Shown: positions 1 to 12,700 of the stretch, in pieces
How positions within the stretch are numbered: position 1 is the stretch's first letter
How the letters are laid out: each line of letters begins with the position of its first letter
Assembly: GCA_013365325.1 (NCBI GenBank)
Contig: JABVXV010000019.1
Coordinates: 434,001 to 498,000, forward strand
DNA length: 64,000 nt
Direction: 5' to 3'
Source of the DNA: Dipetalonema caudispina
Taxonomy: Eukaryota > Nematoda > Chromadorea > Rhabditida > Onchocercidae
Program-made: the position numbers and the translations under genes
Notes under the pieces: generated by a model
What the model was told of the DNA's origin: nothing
The model's input: the letters and a program-made list of their open reading frames with translations, nothing else
Database searches by the model: none

Positions 1-3000
1 TTCTAGTTGATTTCCTACTCAGTGATATAACAGGTTCATTCACCTCTTCAGCATCTCCAACTTAAATATGACTGTAAACAGAATCTTTTGTTAAAAAAAA
101 AAAATTACACGTTACTCTGCATCTACTTTCGGAACTTGAAATTTTTCATAAGAAGAAATATACTGCACATTGCAATTTTTGAATTTATGCTTTCTAGTTC
201 TCGTCAAGATTTCGCAGACAGTACTTATGAACATATTAATGAAACCACGACTTGCCTGGAGGCTCAATGATGGAATTTACCAAATCAGGCATTTTGAGAC
301 CACAGAAAAGGTAGACTAAATTGGTGGTGTCTGGATCATTCTCAATACTCGAAGAGCACATTTCGATGAATAAACGTGCTGTTTCACCACGCACTCTCGC
401 CACTGGCAATTCATCAACTCCTGAAATGATTCACTAAAAAAGGACCAAACTCAGCAATGTGAAATTTTTTAATAGCCCGTTTAGCATAAAAATTACATTA
501 GCTTCTTCGTATTCCTGAATTATCGAATAAATTTCGAATTACAAATCGTATAAAATCAAACCATGGTAAACTGGTGAATCAAGAGCCGAGGCTTCAATCA
601 TTGCCATTTTCACAGAAGTCAATCGCGCAAAACTTTCAATTAATTCTGAAGAAAGCGGCGAAAGAGCTTGTACAAGACGACTTTGTATAGAGGGTTGACA
701 ACAGCAAAGTTCTCGCAGGATTGATACTACGTGATACACATGTTTTGGAATTAGCTCGGACTGAAATTAATCAAACCAATGAAGCGGTAAGTTGTGACAC
801 GAAATAATCTCAAATTACTATGAAGTAGAAACCGATGCTCCACTTATTCTACTAAAGCGTCTATTCATAATATTTTGTACATATATTTATACATATATTT
901 TAATATCTATAAGTAACTGGAACTTCTTAAAATAAGTTCCTGCTTCATATTTCAAAGAAAAAAGTGTAAAATCCATGAATTAAATACAAGTAAATGAATA
1001 TTACGCAATGTCTATAGTGAATTCCAGGGAATTGAAAAAAGGGAAAAATATAAATGGAAAAGATGTAAAAAGGTAGTACTTGAGTCAAGTATGAGGATAT
1101 AACTGTAATATATGTCGTTGTCCCTTTACTTCCTACTGGCGATAAGAAAAGTGAATCCAATGACGCAATTATTATACTGGAATTAGTCGCACGAACTGCA
1201 TCTATTAAGGGTGCATGCAACAACACGCAAACATCCAATAAACGTAGCACTGATAATACAGCTGCTTCACGATCAGTAGAACGAGGAGAAAAATCTTGCA
1301 GACATTCCGCTCCATCACATAATACTGCACCCAGCTGAATTTCTCAACTGATATGAATTTAACAATTCCAACAAAAGAAACATTCGCCTGATGTATGAAT
1401 GCCATATATTGAAGAATGATGATTGAAAACTGGGTATATTTAAGCAAGTATGTTATGTTCTGTCCATTGCAGTTCCAAGAAGTAAACAAGCGAGAATTTA
1501 CATAAATACTAGTAGAACGTAACTTATTGAAACAAATGACGCGAAAGTTAAATTTATAGTGATAGTCGTGAAAAACAAAAACCATCTTACCGATCGAAAT
1601 ACAGGAGAATCATTCAAAATTTGTGTAAGGACAACAATTTGCGGGTCTGCATTCAGTATTGCTTCCGCCGTAATTGCATAACGATGAAGGAAATTGTATA
1701 GCGCGTCACATGCTGCTGAGCATAAATGCCACTGAAAATGAAGATAAATGGATGCACCAACATATTTCAGGCCATTTTATAATAGAATTTTTAAAAAAAT
1801 CTACGACCATAGCTTGATGGAATTATCAATAAGTAGCAAGAGAATTCAAAAGAAAACAGGAAAGGATATTATGCATAACTCATCCAAACAATAAGAAAAA
1901 AAAACAAACCATTTGTGCAACGTTTTCATATGAACGATCCGCAAACTGGCAGATAATGGATTTGACGATGAACTGAAGGTATTGCAGCAAATATCTCTTA
2001 TCGATAATTTTTGCATACAGAAACAGAGTTTTCATAAGATGCAAGAAACCAATAGATGAGTCATAGCATTTGAACGTACATTCCCGAGTTTCTAACTCAT
2101 CCTTTAACAATATTAATAATTTCAAACAATACCAGATTTCAAATATTTATATATCAATGTTAATAGAAATTACTATAAAGTCGAAATAGTATATTCAGAT
2201 TAGAAACTTTAAACATGTAGTGTAATAAACAAATTAGAAAAATATACCTGTATACCAACAAGTTTTCCAGAACTTGTTTTAGTCAAAACAGAGAGTGATA
2301 TCAATGTTGCCCAAATCTTCAGAGCACCATGTTCGTCCATTGCAATTGAAGCTAAAAAACGAAACAGTGCTCCCTTCAAAACAAGGGGAATCGCAGAAGC
2401 CACCAGACTTACTGCTGTTTCAACACATGACCATGAACTGTTGTCTGCGAATTGACGACGAGCAGTCTGATCCTGAATGAAATTACTTCAGGAAATTCTT
2501 TCCACGATTTAGACAAAAAAAAAAAATAATTCCTACCTACAAATTTTAAGCTAACTAAAATAAAGAGTAATATTCACGAATTAAACACCGAATAAAATTT
2601 ATAACTTGAAGTAAACTTTGAAGATTTATGAAGTTTTACATTTTTAGCAACAATTTCTACAAGTTGAACCCATGCTACAAGGCCAGCTAACTCGGACTGT
2701 GGGATCTGCTGGAAAGTATCGTGCTGTCCTGACGATGCTGCGTGCATTATACCCGATGCTTGACTCTTTTTCCGTTTGAAAAGTCCAAGATAATCATGCA
2801 TTGCTGTCCAGAAATGATCCCAAGAGAGTGTGTTTCGAGCTACAACAAATATGAATTGAAAATCAGATTTGATTTTTCATGAAAATTCAAAATATTTAGT
2901 CGAAAACTTCGACGAAAGTGGATCAGCATTTTTTGCATTTCAAAAATACTGTACCAAATTTTGTATGACATGAAGAAAGCAGTCCAAATATGAAGTATGC

Positions 3001-6000
3001 CGATTCCCGACATTTGCAGATGTTCTTTAGCATATCAAGAAAAGCAACTTGTAGTACCGGTGAAATAAGTTGTCGACAATTTCTTAAAAATTTCACCAAT
3101 TCTTCCTGAGAAATAATAACGCAAAGTTAACGTAGCAGTGAACAAATATTTAGAATGCACTATCAGATTTGGGAATCCTTCTACTCTTGTTTTGTAGCGT
3201 TTTATGTAGAGTACAAAAAAAATGTGCTGCTACTATGATTATTGCTATTTGTAGCATTTTATGTAGTGTGACATCAGAGAGAATATTTTGAAAAATTACA
3301 GCCAATATTATTCAGCAAACATTATTTCGCAGAAAATGCAATTTTCAAAGCAGAAGGAACTAACGACTTTGGTGTCTGGTATAGTAATAATTTGAACATC
3401 CTACTGAAAAAACTATAGATCAGAAAGTTTAAAGCAAAAAAACTAATTCACAGTACTTCATAAAATATGGTCAAATATGCAGGGAACTCACGCTCTCACT
3501 AGAGCAAAACTGTGCGGATAATTGCTCCACATATTTCGAATCACCGTCATACAAATCAGCAATACAACGCATAAGATTTTCAAAATGAAGCCGAGGTCTG
3601 TGAAGCTGACCACGCTCTAACATTTCCTCGACGTACTGTAATTCTATCTCACCGGAATGTTGCAAAAGAACGACCTAAAATATTTTCCATCAATGGCAAA
3701 ATGCACAATATTTCAGTGTTTATATGGTTTCATTGTAGATAACCAGTGAATGAAATTCAAGGTGCAGTATAAAAGTGAAACTACAGACAAAGAAAATCAC
3801 AATATTTAGTAAAATATTAACCTGATTACTGAGATGAGCAATAAAATTTTTGATCAGTGTATCAACCGTAGCAAAAGCTATGAAACTTTCTCTAAATCTT
3901 GGCATTGCAATTACGCATTTTCGTATGAATTGGAAAGCTAATCCATCGATTGCTTTTTCCAGTAAATCATCTTCTTTGATAGCAAAACCACCCAGAACTA
4001 TCAAAAGATAATAATGAAAATAGGTATTTAGACAATTCAATTAAAAGCGAGAAGAAATCAGTAACTAAAACTGTCCAAATAGTCATATGAACTGGGCAAA
4101 TGAATGAAGAGTAGATAATACGAACCTTCTTGAACAAGTTGATGAACACTGAGCCAGTTGTATGAAACCACGACTGCAAACTGTAACGAAGCCTGCAGAC
4201 AAGAATCTTGCCAATCTTCCAAAATCACTTCTTTATGAAATCCCATCAACAAATCTCGAGCACATCGCACTGAAATTGATCATTTTTTTGTAGTCGAATT
4301 CGTGAAAATACTGAAAGAAATATTTTTATACAAAAATTTGAATGAAAACGTGAAAAAGAATAAAAAATAAAATTATGGGAAATTACTATTCTGAAGATTG
4401 TGTGGAGATATCAGTATTAGAGCGGCAGTCCACAGTGATAAATGAGTATTTCTGAAAGGCGTATTTGGCTGCAGTTCTTTCAGTGGTGCGAATAAATCAT
4501 TTAAGAAGGGTGGTGTTGATTCCAACTGCCATGACGAGCATATCAGATGGAATGTTTGTGCACAGTTTTCTAACGTCTCTTCAATTAATTCTCGCAACTG
4601 CAAAAATACCTACTACACAAGAACGAACTCATAATTTAAACTTAATTATGAACAATTTAGGAATTACAAGAAATGAAAGTTGGAATAAACCTACAATTTC
4701 TTGATGCTTCGGACCGCCCAGTCCATTTACATTTGGATGATGCAAACTTTGTAATTCTGATTGCACATTTACAGTTTGCAAAACTTCTGAAATCATCGCT
4801 ATAAAAACCAGCAAGTGAAGTACAAATATTAGCCAATCACTAGCGCAAATAATAATATATGTATATGAACGGTTGAAAAGTGGTTAAAATTTCCAAATAG
4901 TACGGAACAATGCATACCTATAAGACGTCTAATAAATGCAGTGTCATTAAGTAATTGATTAAGATATTCGAAAAGCTCTCGTGGTTTCGACATTTTTTCA
5001 TCGACTCTGAATTCTGCTAGAGCCTATAAAACGTAAGTTATTCTATAAAATGACACAAAGCATAAGTGGTGCATAACAAGACATCCACAATGTATGATAG
5101 ACCAAATTTAGTATCACAAATCGAAAGCAATAAATAATGCATGCCTTTCTAATTTCAAGGCTTACGTTTCAACTAAGTAAAGCAAAAACATAAGAAGAAT
5201 GAAATTTCCAAAAAATTCATTTACTTTTACAGCCGCACTGATAAAACGATGCGCGTCATAGTAGCAAACAACAGCACAAAGACCTCTGGTTAAGAATGGA
5301 AAATGCCGTATTTGCACCTCACCTGCAAACGTAAGCAAACAGCTGTACCATACTTATGTCAATTATGAATATTTATAAAAGCATTTCAGACAATAAACAA
5401 AAGCTAAAATCTTATGCACTGTATTCAACAGAAATTCATGCCTTTCGAAAATTTTAAAACTCCTTCTAATTTTCACAGCACCATAATGCATACACATACC
5501 AATTATTCCACAAAATCTCCCGAATTTTATCAAATTTCAGTCAAAACTGTTCTCTGTACTGTTATTTCTTTCATTTTTTATTACCAGAATGCAAATAAAC
5601 GCCGACCAGTCGTACAACGCGTAGTTCTGGTAGTTGTATGATGAAGAGAACAAAACAGTTCGGACGCTAGTTTTGTAAGTGCTTTTCAAGAAGTTTACTT
5701 AAGAGTTATTAACTGAATCACTTCTTAACCATGACACTAGGTACTTAGATAAAAATGATCGATAATAATTATTACCAGTTATTACTAGTTCAAGAGCATC
5801 AAATTCATCACAGTTAAACAAATCGGATATAATTATTGCTTCGTTCCGTAGTCCGTCATCTATTTTTACGACTTCCCCACTATCTAATTCCACTACTTCA
5901 CCATTCCTGTTTAGCACTGAACGATGCAGTGGATTTCTACTCTAAAACAAAATAAAAACAATCTCCTGCACAATATTAAACTTCTGAAAAAACTATATTT

Positions 6001-6393
6001 AAAATAAATTTGAACCGAAATATCGAGCATGATTACAGAGCAAATTACAATATGATACAAGATGAATATTTTGTACGATTAAAAACGTAAAAATAAGTAA
6101 GTTAAAACACCTAAAGTCACTTCAATTTAAGTCACCATTGGTGTCTTAACTTCAATATCCTGAAAAAACTTTATTTTCATTGCTATCTTTTGCTATCCAA
6201 ACAGTACTATGAAATTTTCAACTAAAACTTAAAAAAGACCAACTGGGTTCCGAAGTATATCGGTGAGTAATGCTCGGGTTTTGTTTAGCATAATCATCAA
6301 TTGCTCCACAGAAGTACTACTGCTCTGTTCATTGTAACAGCTATTTATATAATCATCGATTACTCTGAAAGTGTTTCGAGCCCGCATCCACAT
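1..6393 (-). CDS. npp-3: Nucleoporin NUP205 homologue (NPP-3), N-terminal half, partial
   Basis: Structural nucleoporin of the Nup192/Nup205 family, a scaffold of the inner ring of the nuclear pore complex. Exons, in order of translation: 6244-6393, 5776-5941, 5225-5322, 4918-5023, 4695-4798, 4387-4597, 4126-4269, 3822-3997, 3492-3674, 2955-3105, 2640-2839, 2248-2472, 1910-2101, 1591-1731, 1080-1334, 562-760, 256-420, and 1-60 (uncertain). Reading phase is kept across every junction, giving about 975 codons. Recognition rests on collinear family motifs recalled for NUP205: residues near 80 read EAIIISDLFNCDEFDALELV, followed by HFPFLTRGLCAVVCYYDAHR, then LSWDHFW, IPLVLKGALFRFLAS and CGLKMPDLV, all in the family order. 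The protein is alpha-helical with no membrane segment. The ATG at 6393 is chosen because an in-frame TAA and a trans-splice-type acceptor lie just upstream; a second ATG is two codons later. Family members are about 2000 residues, so roughly half lies beyond the left edge. Least certain are the acceptor at 2102-2103 (AAAG) and the last exon. Confidence 0.93.
61..255 (-). other. npp-3 intron with a GC-AG donor
   Basis: The exon starting at 420 stays open and family-like past a possible GT donor at 280-279. Its frame reads on through PDLVNSIIEPP and then meets a stop a few codons later. The only donor that fits before that stop is CCAG followed by gcaagt (C at 256, gc at 255-254), the extended consensus seen in GC-AG introns. 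The proposed acceptor at 62-61 (TTTAAG) keeps the phase and opens a frame to the window edge, but it is weaker than the CAG at 69-67, which does not keep the frame open. Confidence 0.5.
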
Positions 6394-6415
6394 TTTTTAT
6401 TTCTGAAAAAAACAT
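6394..6415 (-). promoter_or_regulatory. Probable spliced-leader trans-splice acceptor of npp-3
   Basis: On the minus strand, a run of Ts is followed by CAG at 6405-6403, then nine bases (AAATAAAAA) and the first ATG of npp-3 at 6393-6391. A consensus nematode acceptor this close to the start codon, with no coding exon evident upstream, is the usual sign of SL1 trans-splicing. The 5' UTR would then be only nine genomic bases plus the leader. A normal intron with a noncoding first exon farther upstream cannot be excluded. Confidence 0.65.
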
Positions 6416-6699
6416 TATTCGTCAGTAAAAAACTAAAATACGGTAATACGGTACCACTCACTAAAACTACTGTTTTTTCTTTTTCGATTAATAAATTGCA
6501 TTATCGGACTTAATTTCCAGTAGGTGAATCAAAGATGTAGTTAGTTCATTTTATAGAAAATGTACTTTATCTGAAATTACGCAGAGCTATTCAAGTTACA
6601 GGTGCTGCAAATTTGTAAAACACAAACTCCTCTGCCGCAGATTACTCAAGACAGAAAGTGTTATTTCAGGCTTAACAAACCATTATTCAATCAGAAAAA

Positions 6700-6786
6700 A
6701 CAATTTAGTTTATTCAATAAATATGATTACAAAAGATGTTTGCGTAGCGGATATATTTTTAAAGCATAGGTGAAGCGTGGTCCAGC
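6700..6786 (+). repeat. Dispersed repeat, copy 1
   Basis: About 87 bases, roughly 88% identical by eye to 8341-8428 and in the same orientation. The shared core runs from CAATTYAGTTTATTC through GATTACAAAAGATGTTTGCG to AGCATAGGTGAAGCG. Similarity stops abruptly at both ends. No coding capacity or terminal repeat was seen, so this is likely a piece of an interspersed element. Confidence 0.7.
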
Positions 6787-7191
6787 TCTAGTACTGGTCA
6801 ACTTCAACCCCACTGTAGTTCGTCTGAGATATCGGATTCACTTAGTAAATTTCTTTGTTATTTGTCCGGAGATTGTGAAAGTTTTTCAGTCGAAGTTGGT
6901 GGACTTTTTACCATTGGCTCGTTGGGATTGCTAACGGCCTAATTTCTTCTCTCTCTTTCAACCGTCATTCATATATGCGTGCGATGTACCCATATATTCA
7001 AATAAAGCAATTTCAGGAAGAGAGTAAGACAGTGCGATGGATAAATTGAAAAGAATTGAAGAAAAGGAAAACTGGTTATGTCAAAATCTAAGCCTAAGGT
7101 CTCACTTCAAGCCTAAGAATGAGTGAACTAGTTCACGTTTAAGTTTAACTGGCACTCTTCGATTTTCCTTAAAGCTCAAATCCAATCACAA

Positions 7192-7211
7192 GTCTAAATT
7201 TAAATTTAGAC
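7192..7211. repeat. Perfect 20-bp palindrome
   Basis: The half-site GTCTAAATTT is followed directly by its exact reverse complement AAATTTAGAC. It lies in a 200-base stretch of degenerate A-rich repeated words (CTAAG, TTTAAG, AAGCTCAAATC). Its function is unknown; a dimeric protein-binding site is one possibility. Confidence 0.7.
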
Positions 7212-8325
7212 GTTAACAGATTTAGAGATTCAAACTTAAATACGAGTTAAAGTTAAATCCTAAGCTCAAATCAAGAAGTATACAAAAATTCTCTTTGATG
7301 AGCCAATTTCCTAAACTATAGCAAAAAGTCATCATCCCTTCGAGCCAAATATCCTCGCGCAACAAATAAACTAAACTAAGCCAGACAAAGGTGGTATGTC
7401 ATTTTGACGACCTTTTGCTGCTTTGACTGGCTACAATGAAAATAATGCGACGCAACCTTTATTGTCAACTGTTGTCATGAAAAATGTAGTGGAATCGTTC
7501 TTAGTTTAGTATGGATTGAGTGTATGCGATGGTACGCTTGCGACATGTTTATGTCCACTAACTGAGCAATATCAGATGGATAGTGTGAACTAGCCAGAAG
7601 GCATTAAATAAACCCGGAATAATAGCACCACCTGTTTATTTGACATAAACGGTTCCGTGTGGACTAGGAGGAAGTAAAAGAGAGCCTCTCATATTTATCA
7701 TTTCTCTTGAATTTATAAAATATAGATTAAGCAGATTATAAGAGAAATTACTGATTCAAATAATAAAAGCCTACGCTGATACTGCATCATACACTTTCCG
7801 GACTGTGAAGCATACCCAGAATGTAGATCTTTTTTTCTTCCGTTTCCATAATTTATACAAGTACAGTTTGTTTTCCTTTTCTTCTGATATTTTTGTAAAA
7901 TTTCAGTTCATCAAATCGACTGGAGAATCAGTCCCCGAATGGCTTAATTTATTATTGCCTGTGTAATTTTGGATGTTACTGAGTAGAGAGACTACTAGCT
8001 TGCCATTTAAATCGTTAAGACAAGCAGACTTACCCAATCGTCTGATGAGTAGTATTTGCATACTTTATTACTTATTTTCTGAAGATAATCTATCACTCAG
8101 TGAAGTATTATCATCCATTCTCTTTAGTTGATACTTTGCGATTTCCATCCACACTGCAAGATTCGGTTCAGTACTCAAAAATTTAAGGTTTTATGCAAAA
8201 TTATTTTATGTACAATTTATACAAAATCGTGGTAGCTAAATTATTTCTCTCTTTTCTCCTTCCGGTTCCTTAAAATGAAGCATTGATATCGTCTGATGAA
8301 TAGTATATTTGATTTAAGATGACAG

Positions 8326-8363
8326 GATTTATAGAATAAACAATTCAGTTTATTCTATAAATC
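8326..8363. repeat. Perfect 16-bp inverted repeat (hairpin)
   Basis: The arm ATTTATAGAATAAAC at 8327-8341 is exactly complementary to 8348-8362, with the 6-base loop AATTCA; one further G-C pair (8326/8363) extends it. It sits at the edge of dispersed repeat copy 2. It could be a terminal inverted repeat, a cruciform or a transcript stem. Confidence 0.75.
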
Positions 8364-8428
8364 TGATTACAAAAGATGTTTGCGTAGTGGATAGATTTTT
8401 AAAGCATAGGTGAAGCGAGATCCAAGAC
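8341..8428 (+). repeat. Dispersed repeat, copy 2
   Basis: Second copy of the repeat at 6700-6786, about 1.64 kb away on the same strand, differing at scattered single bases. Its left edge overlaps the hairpin at 8326-8363, which copy 1 has largely lost. The two copies could be long-diverged flanks of one insertion or independent members of a family; no element proteins are visible between them. Confidence 0.7.
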
Positions 8429-9477
8429 TTTTTCATTTTCGTAACGATGAATAAAGCTTGACAGCTAGTAACCAATGAAAGTGATCAAATTGAAAGAAAA
8501 AATTAATATGATTCATTTGGCAGGGATAGCTAAGGTTATTTTAGTATTGTTGCTGTGATCATTACGTCGCTGAAAAGAACATCCTTAAGCAGCAATACTT
8601 TATGACGACAGTGATTACTTTTCATCTGATGCAATGCACCGTTACCTGTTTTATTTCCCGTCACTTTTCTCAGCTGATGCATTTCAAGGTAATTAAATTC
8701 CACATTGCACTTTTCCGAGCATTCTTATCTCGGTGTCATAGTTCAATGTTGCAAGAAATGACAGAATTCTCGATCTTGTTATGCTAAAATTTGAAAGCCA
8801 CAAAACAAATCAGTCATAAATCAAATATATTCAAAAACTGAGTGCTTTGTAGGATTCATCCCACTATCACACAAGTGACAAACAGTTCTTAAGATTAAAG
8901 TCGAACTGCAGAACAAAGGAACAATAACCAAATCACAATTGGAAGCGCTTTATGGTCAAATTTCTCGAGGAAAATGATGTAGACAAAAAAACAATTGAAT
9001 AGACAATTCCCTCCTATCATATGTTTCCGTTAACCACTCCAGAAGATTACTATACCGCTAACAATAATAAATGTGCGAGAAAAACCTCGATAAAGCGCGA
9101 AAATACTTACCCCATATGTATATGTACAAAACAACTCTACATCAAATGTATCCATATGAAACCACTCAAATAAACAAGATACTGCATGTAAAACATAAAG
9201 TGCTGAAAAAAAAATCGACCGTTTCAAGAGTGTTTCAACCCTGAGAAAAAGTGATCCAAGAAAATACCACAGGTAAGAAGAAAAATGAGTTACCGCTAAT
9301 TGACTCTCTAATCTCCTGATGGATGGCCGAACAAATATCTATGTTAAAAAATAACTTTCAAACAAAAAGAAGATTGATTCTCGTTTACAAAATCATTCTT
9401 TTGTGGAAAAACAGGAATGCATATGAAGCACCCAATCGGCCATCAATCATATATCGTCAATCAATCACCAATATTTT

Positions 9478-9483
9478 TTTTAT
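9478..9483 (-). terminator. Candidate egl-27 polyadenylation signal (AATAAA)
   Basis: TTTATT on the plus strand reads AATAAA on the minus strand, about 285 bases after the egl-27 stop codon at 9770-9768. It is the first canonical signal found downstream and would give a 3' UTR of roughly 300 bases. In sequence this AT-rich a chance match is possible. Confidence 0.45.
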
Positions 9484-9767
9484 TATAAACAAAAAGAACC
9501 GTTGTTATCGGTTTATGAATATATAAAAATAATCATCCAAAACAATACTATTTTGTTCATTTTATGACTACAAACAAATCAGAGGTAAAAATTAATCTTA
9601 TCGATTCCCTACTCAGAAATGATGATAACGCGAAGTTTTTATACTTAAAAAGTCCCAAGCAGTAATTTCTTCTATTAAAAGTCAATTAAACATTACTACG
9701 AAAGACTTATTTTCACTTCCAGTAATCATAATTTGATAACACCAAAAAAAAACTGATCAACATTCAT

Positions 9768-12700
9768 TTACGGCCTCTGTGTGGTTGCAAAACCACCTTC
9801 TTGCTGTAACCGCCGCATCATATCAGAATTCAGTGAGCCAGGATTTACGATTCGAGATCCCAATTCATTATTGAATGGATTCATCATTGTCATTTGCAAA
9901 AGAGCATTCTGCTCTAAGAAAGGACGCTGTGCCTGAGCTTGTGCCGCTGCTGACATAGCTAGCAGCTGTTGCAATTGAAGTGCGTCGCCTACAACCATAT
10001 AAATATAAATTAATTAACTGGCCATGTCATAAGCATTATGCAACGCGACTTTCTGTGCATTCTAGAATTTTCAAGTACAGTTACAATGCAGGAAAGGACC
10101 ATTAACCATAAAATGACACTCTTCACTCTCATAAAAGAATGAATCAATACAGTTAATTAAACTCACTAGGATGGGTAGCCGCTGCATGCTGCATCATTGC
10201 AGCAGCATGTGGATGAAGATGTGACTGCGGTGCTTGAGATACCGGTATTCCACCAGGCGCCAACATTTCCATGCCAGCCATACCTGTAATTAATTAATAC
10301 CTGTCCATTGAGAATATGCATATTTTAAAGATCAATGGCATACAACTATACATATAATTCGAATAGATGTATTTCTTGAACACAAAGGAGCTTTTCAGTA
10401 GTATTTTCTGATGGGGCTCCGGCTAAAATACACATTTCGAATGTAATGCTCTTTATATTGGAATCTGTTAAGCATATATATATATATAATACCTTTTAAA
10501 TTTCAAACTTTTTCCCCAACACTACAGTATTGCACTGAAAAGTGACGCAGCATCGATTTAGATGAATGAATTTTGGTCACAGAAAAATGTTTTTTAGCAT
10601 ATAACATAGAAGCAGTATGACATTAAGAATTCTCAGATCTTTTAAATATGACAAAAAAACTAACTAAGCATGCGTTGCTCCAAATTATTTCGCTGCTCCA
10701 AGGCACTCATCATTGCTGCGGTATGACTGTCGATGCCCATTCCAAATTGTGAAGCAAGCTGTGGATTATGCATCAGTGCAGCCAAAGCTCTCGGATCCAT
10801 CCCAAAATTATGAAAAGGTGGTGGAAGCATGTTCGGAGGAAAGCCATGAGCATTAACAGCAGTCGCAGCAGTACCACCGCGGGATGGAGAATCACGAACA
10901 GCTGCTACTGTGGAACCCGTTGTCACAGTACCGTTCGCACCATTTCGTATCATCTCTAACTGATGTGCTCGCAGCTGCTGTTCCATCTGTTTTTGAAAAA
11001 CTTGCTAGAAAAAAGTATTTTAGACTACAATCAACTCTTATGTCACATCAAGTATAATGTTTTCTTAAATGAAAGAGAATGTCGCAACTATAAAGAATTA
11101 CCTGTTCGACAGCAATAGCATACTGCTGTTGAGGAGTAAGGAAACCGAATCGTGGGTCCGGCATACCGGGAAACATTCCTGGCAAACCGGAAACTGCAGT
11201 GCCATTCATGGGGACCCGACCTCCCATGAATGCTTCAACATTTGGCGTACCCGACAAAGGTGCAAGTTGCGCTGATGGCAATTTTGGCACTGTAACTGGA
11301 GTCGGGAACGTTTCATTGGGCTGAAAAGCTATTTTTTAACAACTACAGGAGAAAAATGGAGATATACAAAATAATTTCACAGAGAATTTCCGTAGCCAAC
11401 TGAACAGAAGAGAGCTGAGCACAATCAGTGACCTCGGAATAAAGTGAAGCAAGCGACTGCTATTTCACATAAACTCATATGTTTGACCTTTTTCTGCGTA
11501 TTATTTATATGATTTTTGAGAGCAGCACGCGCTTCTCGTTTCTTATCCCATTCCGAACCAGGTTTCATGCGAAAAGCCAGATCTGTACGCGCACACATTT
11601 GACCACAGCGTCGATCAATAACTCGGATGAGCAATGCATTTTTTGTCGTTTCAGCAACTGTATCATTTACGGTCCAGTAACCATCATCTGAGTCCTCTTC
11701 CTCCGTTTTCATTTCCTGTAGAAACTTCAAAAATTATTAACAAGCAAATTTAAATCATATTTCATGTCAGAAGGTGTGAAACGTCATAGTGTATAGCAGG
11801 TTGTCTCCAATTTCACACATATAACACGCAAGCGCGCATCTGAATAATTCTCATACTATCCAAATTTGAAGTAAGATGTGAACAACGAAAGCTAACATCA
11901 GGAGGAGTCCGATCCATTGGCTTCACAAAACTTGTGCTAGGTTGTTCCGTTGCAATTTCTACGGCTTCCGCAACTTCATTTTCAGCAATTCCGGAAGCTG
12001 AAGACGGTTCACTTGCTGCAACATTGGTTGAAGCAGAAATGGAAGTTTGGAGTTCAACACTTGGACCTCCTTTTTCTGAACATACGGACGCTTTTGCTTG
12101 TCCCCTATAGTGCTTTCCTTCTTCATCAACATTGATTACTTTCAATGATGTCGAAACTGATTCTGAACTTGGAGACGTCTCTGTTTCATTCCCCTACAAG
12201 TTTTATTAATACATATGAATCATGAATAAAGGTAATGACTAATGGAAACTGGAAGAAATAAAAATATATCACTGTCAACAACTAATATTATTGCTTGTTT
12301 ACAAAAAAACAAATCGTTTACCCAAAAATTTAATAAATTACGGTAGATAGAAACCTTTCCAGTATTTAACGGATTATTGCTGGTGTGAACTTCTGAACTG
12401 ACACCCGGTTCATCTTCTTCTTGCACATCAGTATTTTCGTCTTCCTTCTCTCCTTTTATAAGTCGCTTCTTTGTAGTCCCATTTACCTGAAATTATACAC
12501 TGAGACATACGGCTCGGATTCTAGTAGACAGTAGTAACTAGAGAGATAACTGACATATTCACTATTCTGTGCATGATTTCGCTTCCTTTTCCCATTCCTC
12601 TGCTTCGTCGTTTCGCCATCATTTGGTGAACTAACACTCTTTTTATCCACCTCTAGTGAGGCACCACGTCTTTCCTTTTTGTTTGCCCGCGTCCTTACTC

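Larger units (their letters stand above)
6416..9477. other. Intergenic region between npp-3 and egl-27
   Basis: No gene was found here. The stretch holds the npp-3 promoter side and whatever follows the egl-27 3' end. Visible elements, listed separately, are a two-copy repeat, a perfect hairpin, a 20-base palindrome and degenerate A-rich words including two AAGCCTAAG motifs at 7090 and 7109. A GC-richer patch at 6780-6960 reads on the minus strand as a serine- and proline-rich peptide of about 22 residues and then a stop; it is too short to call. Confidence 0.6.

Noticed and set aside
1205..1585. 126-codon minus-strand ORF across an npp-3 exon-intron boundary
   Set aside because: It reads the npp-3 exon 1080-1334 out of frame and then intron; the family-matching frame is different.
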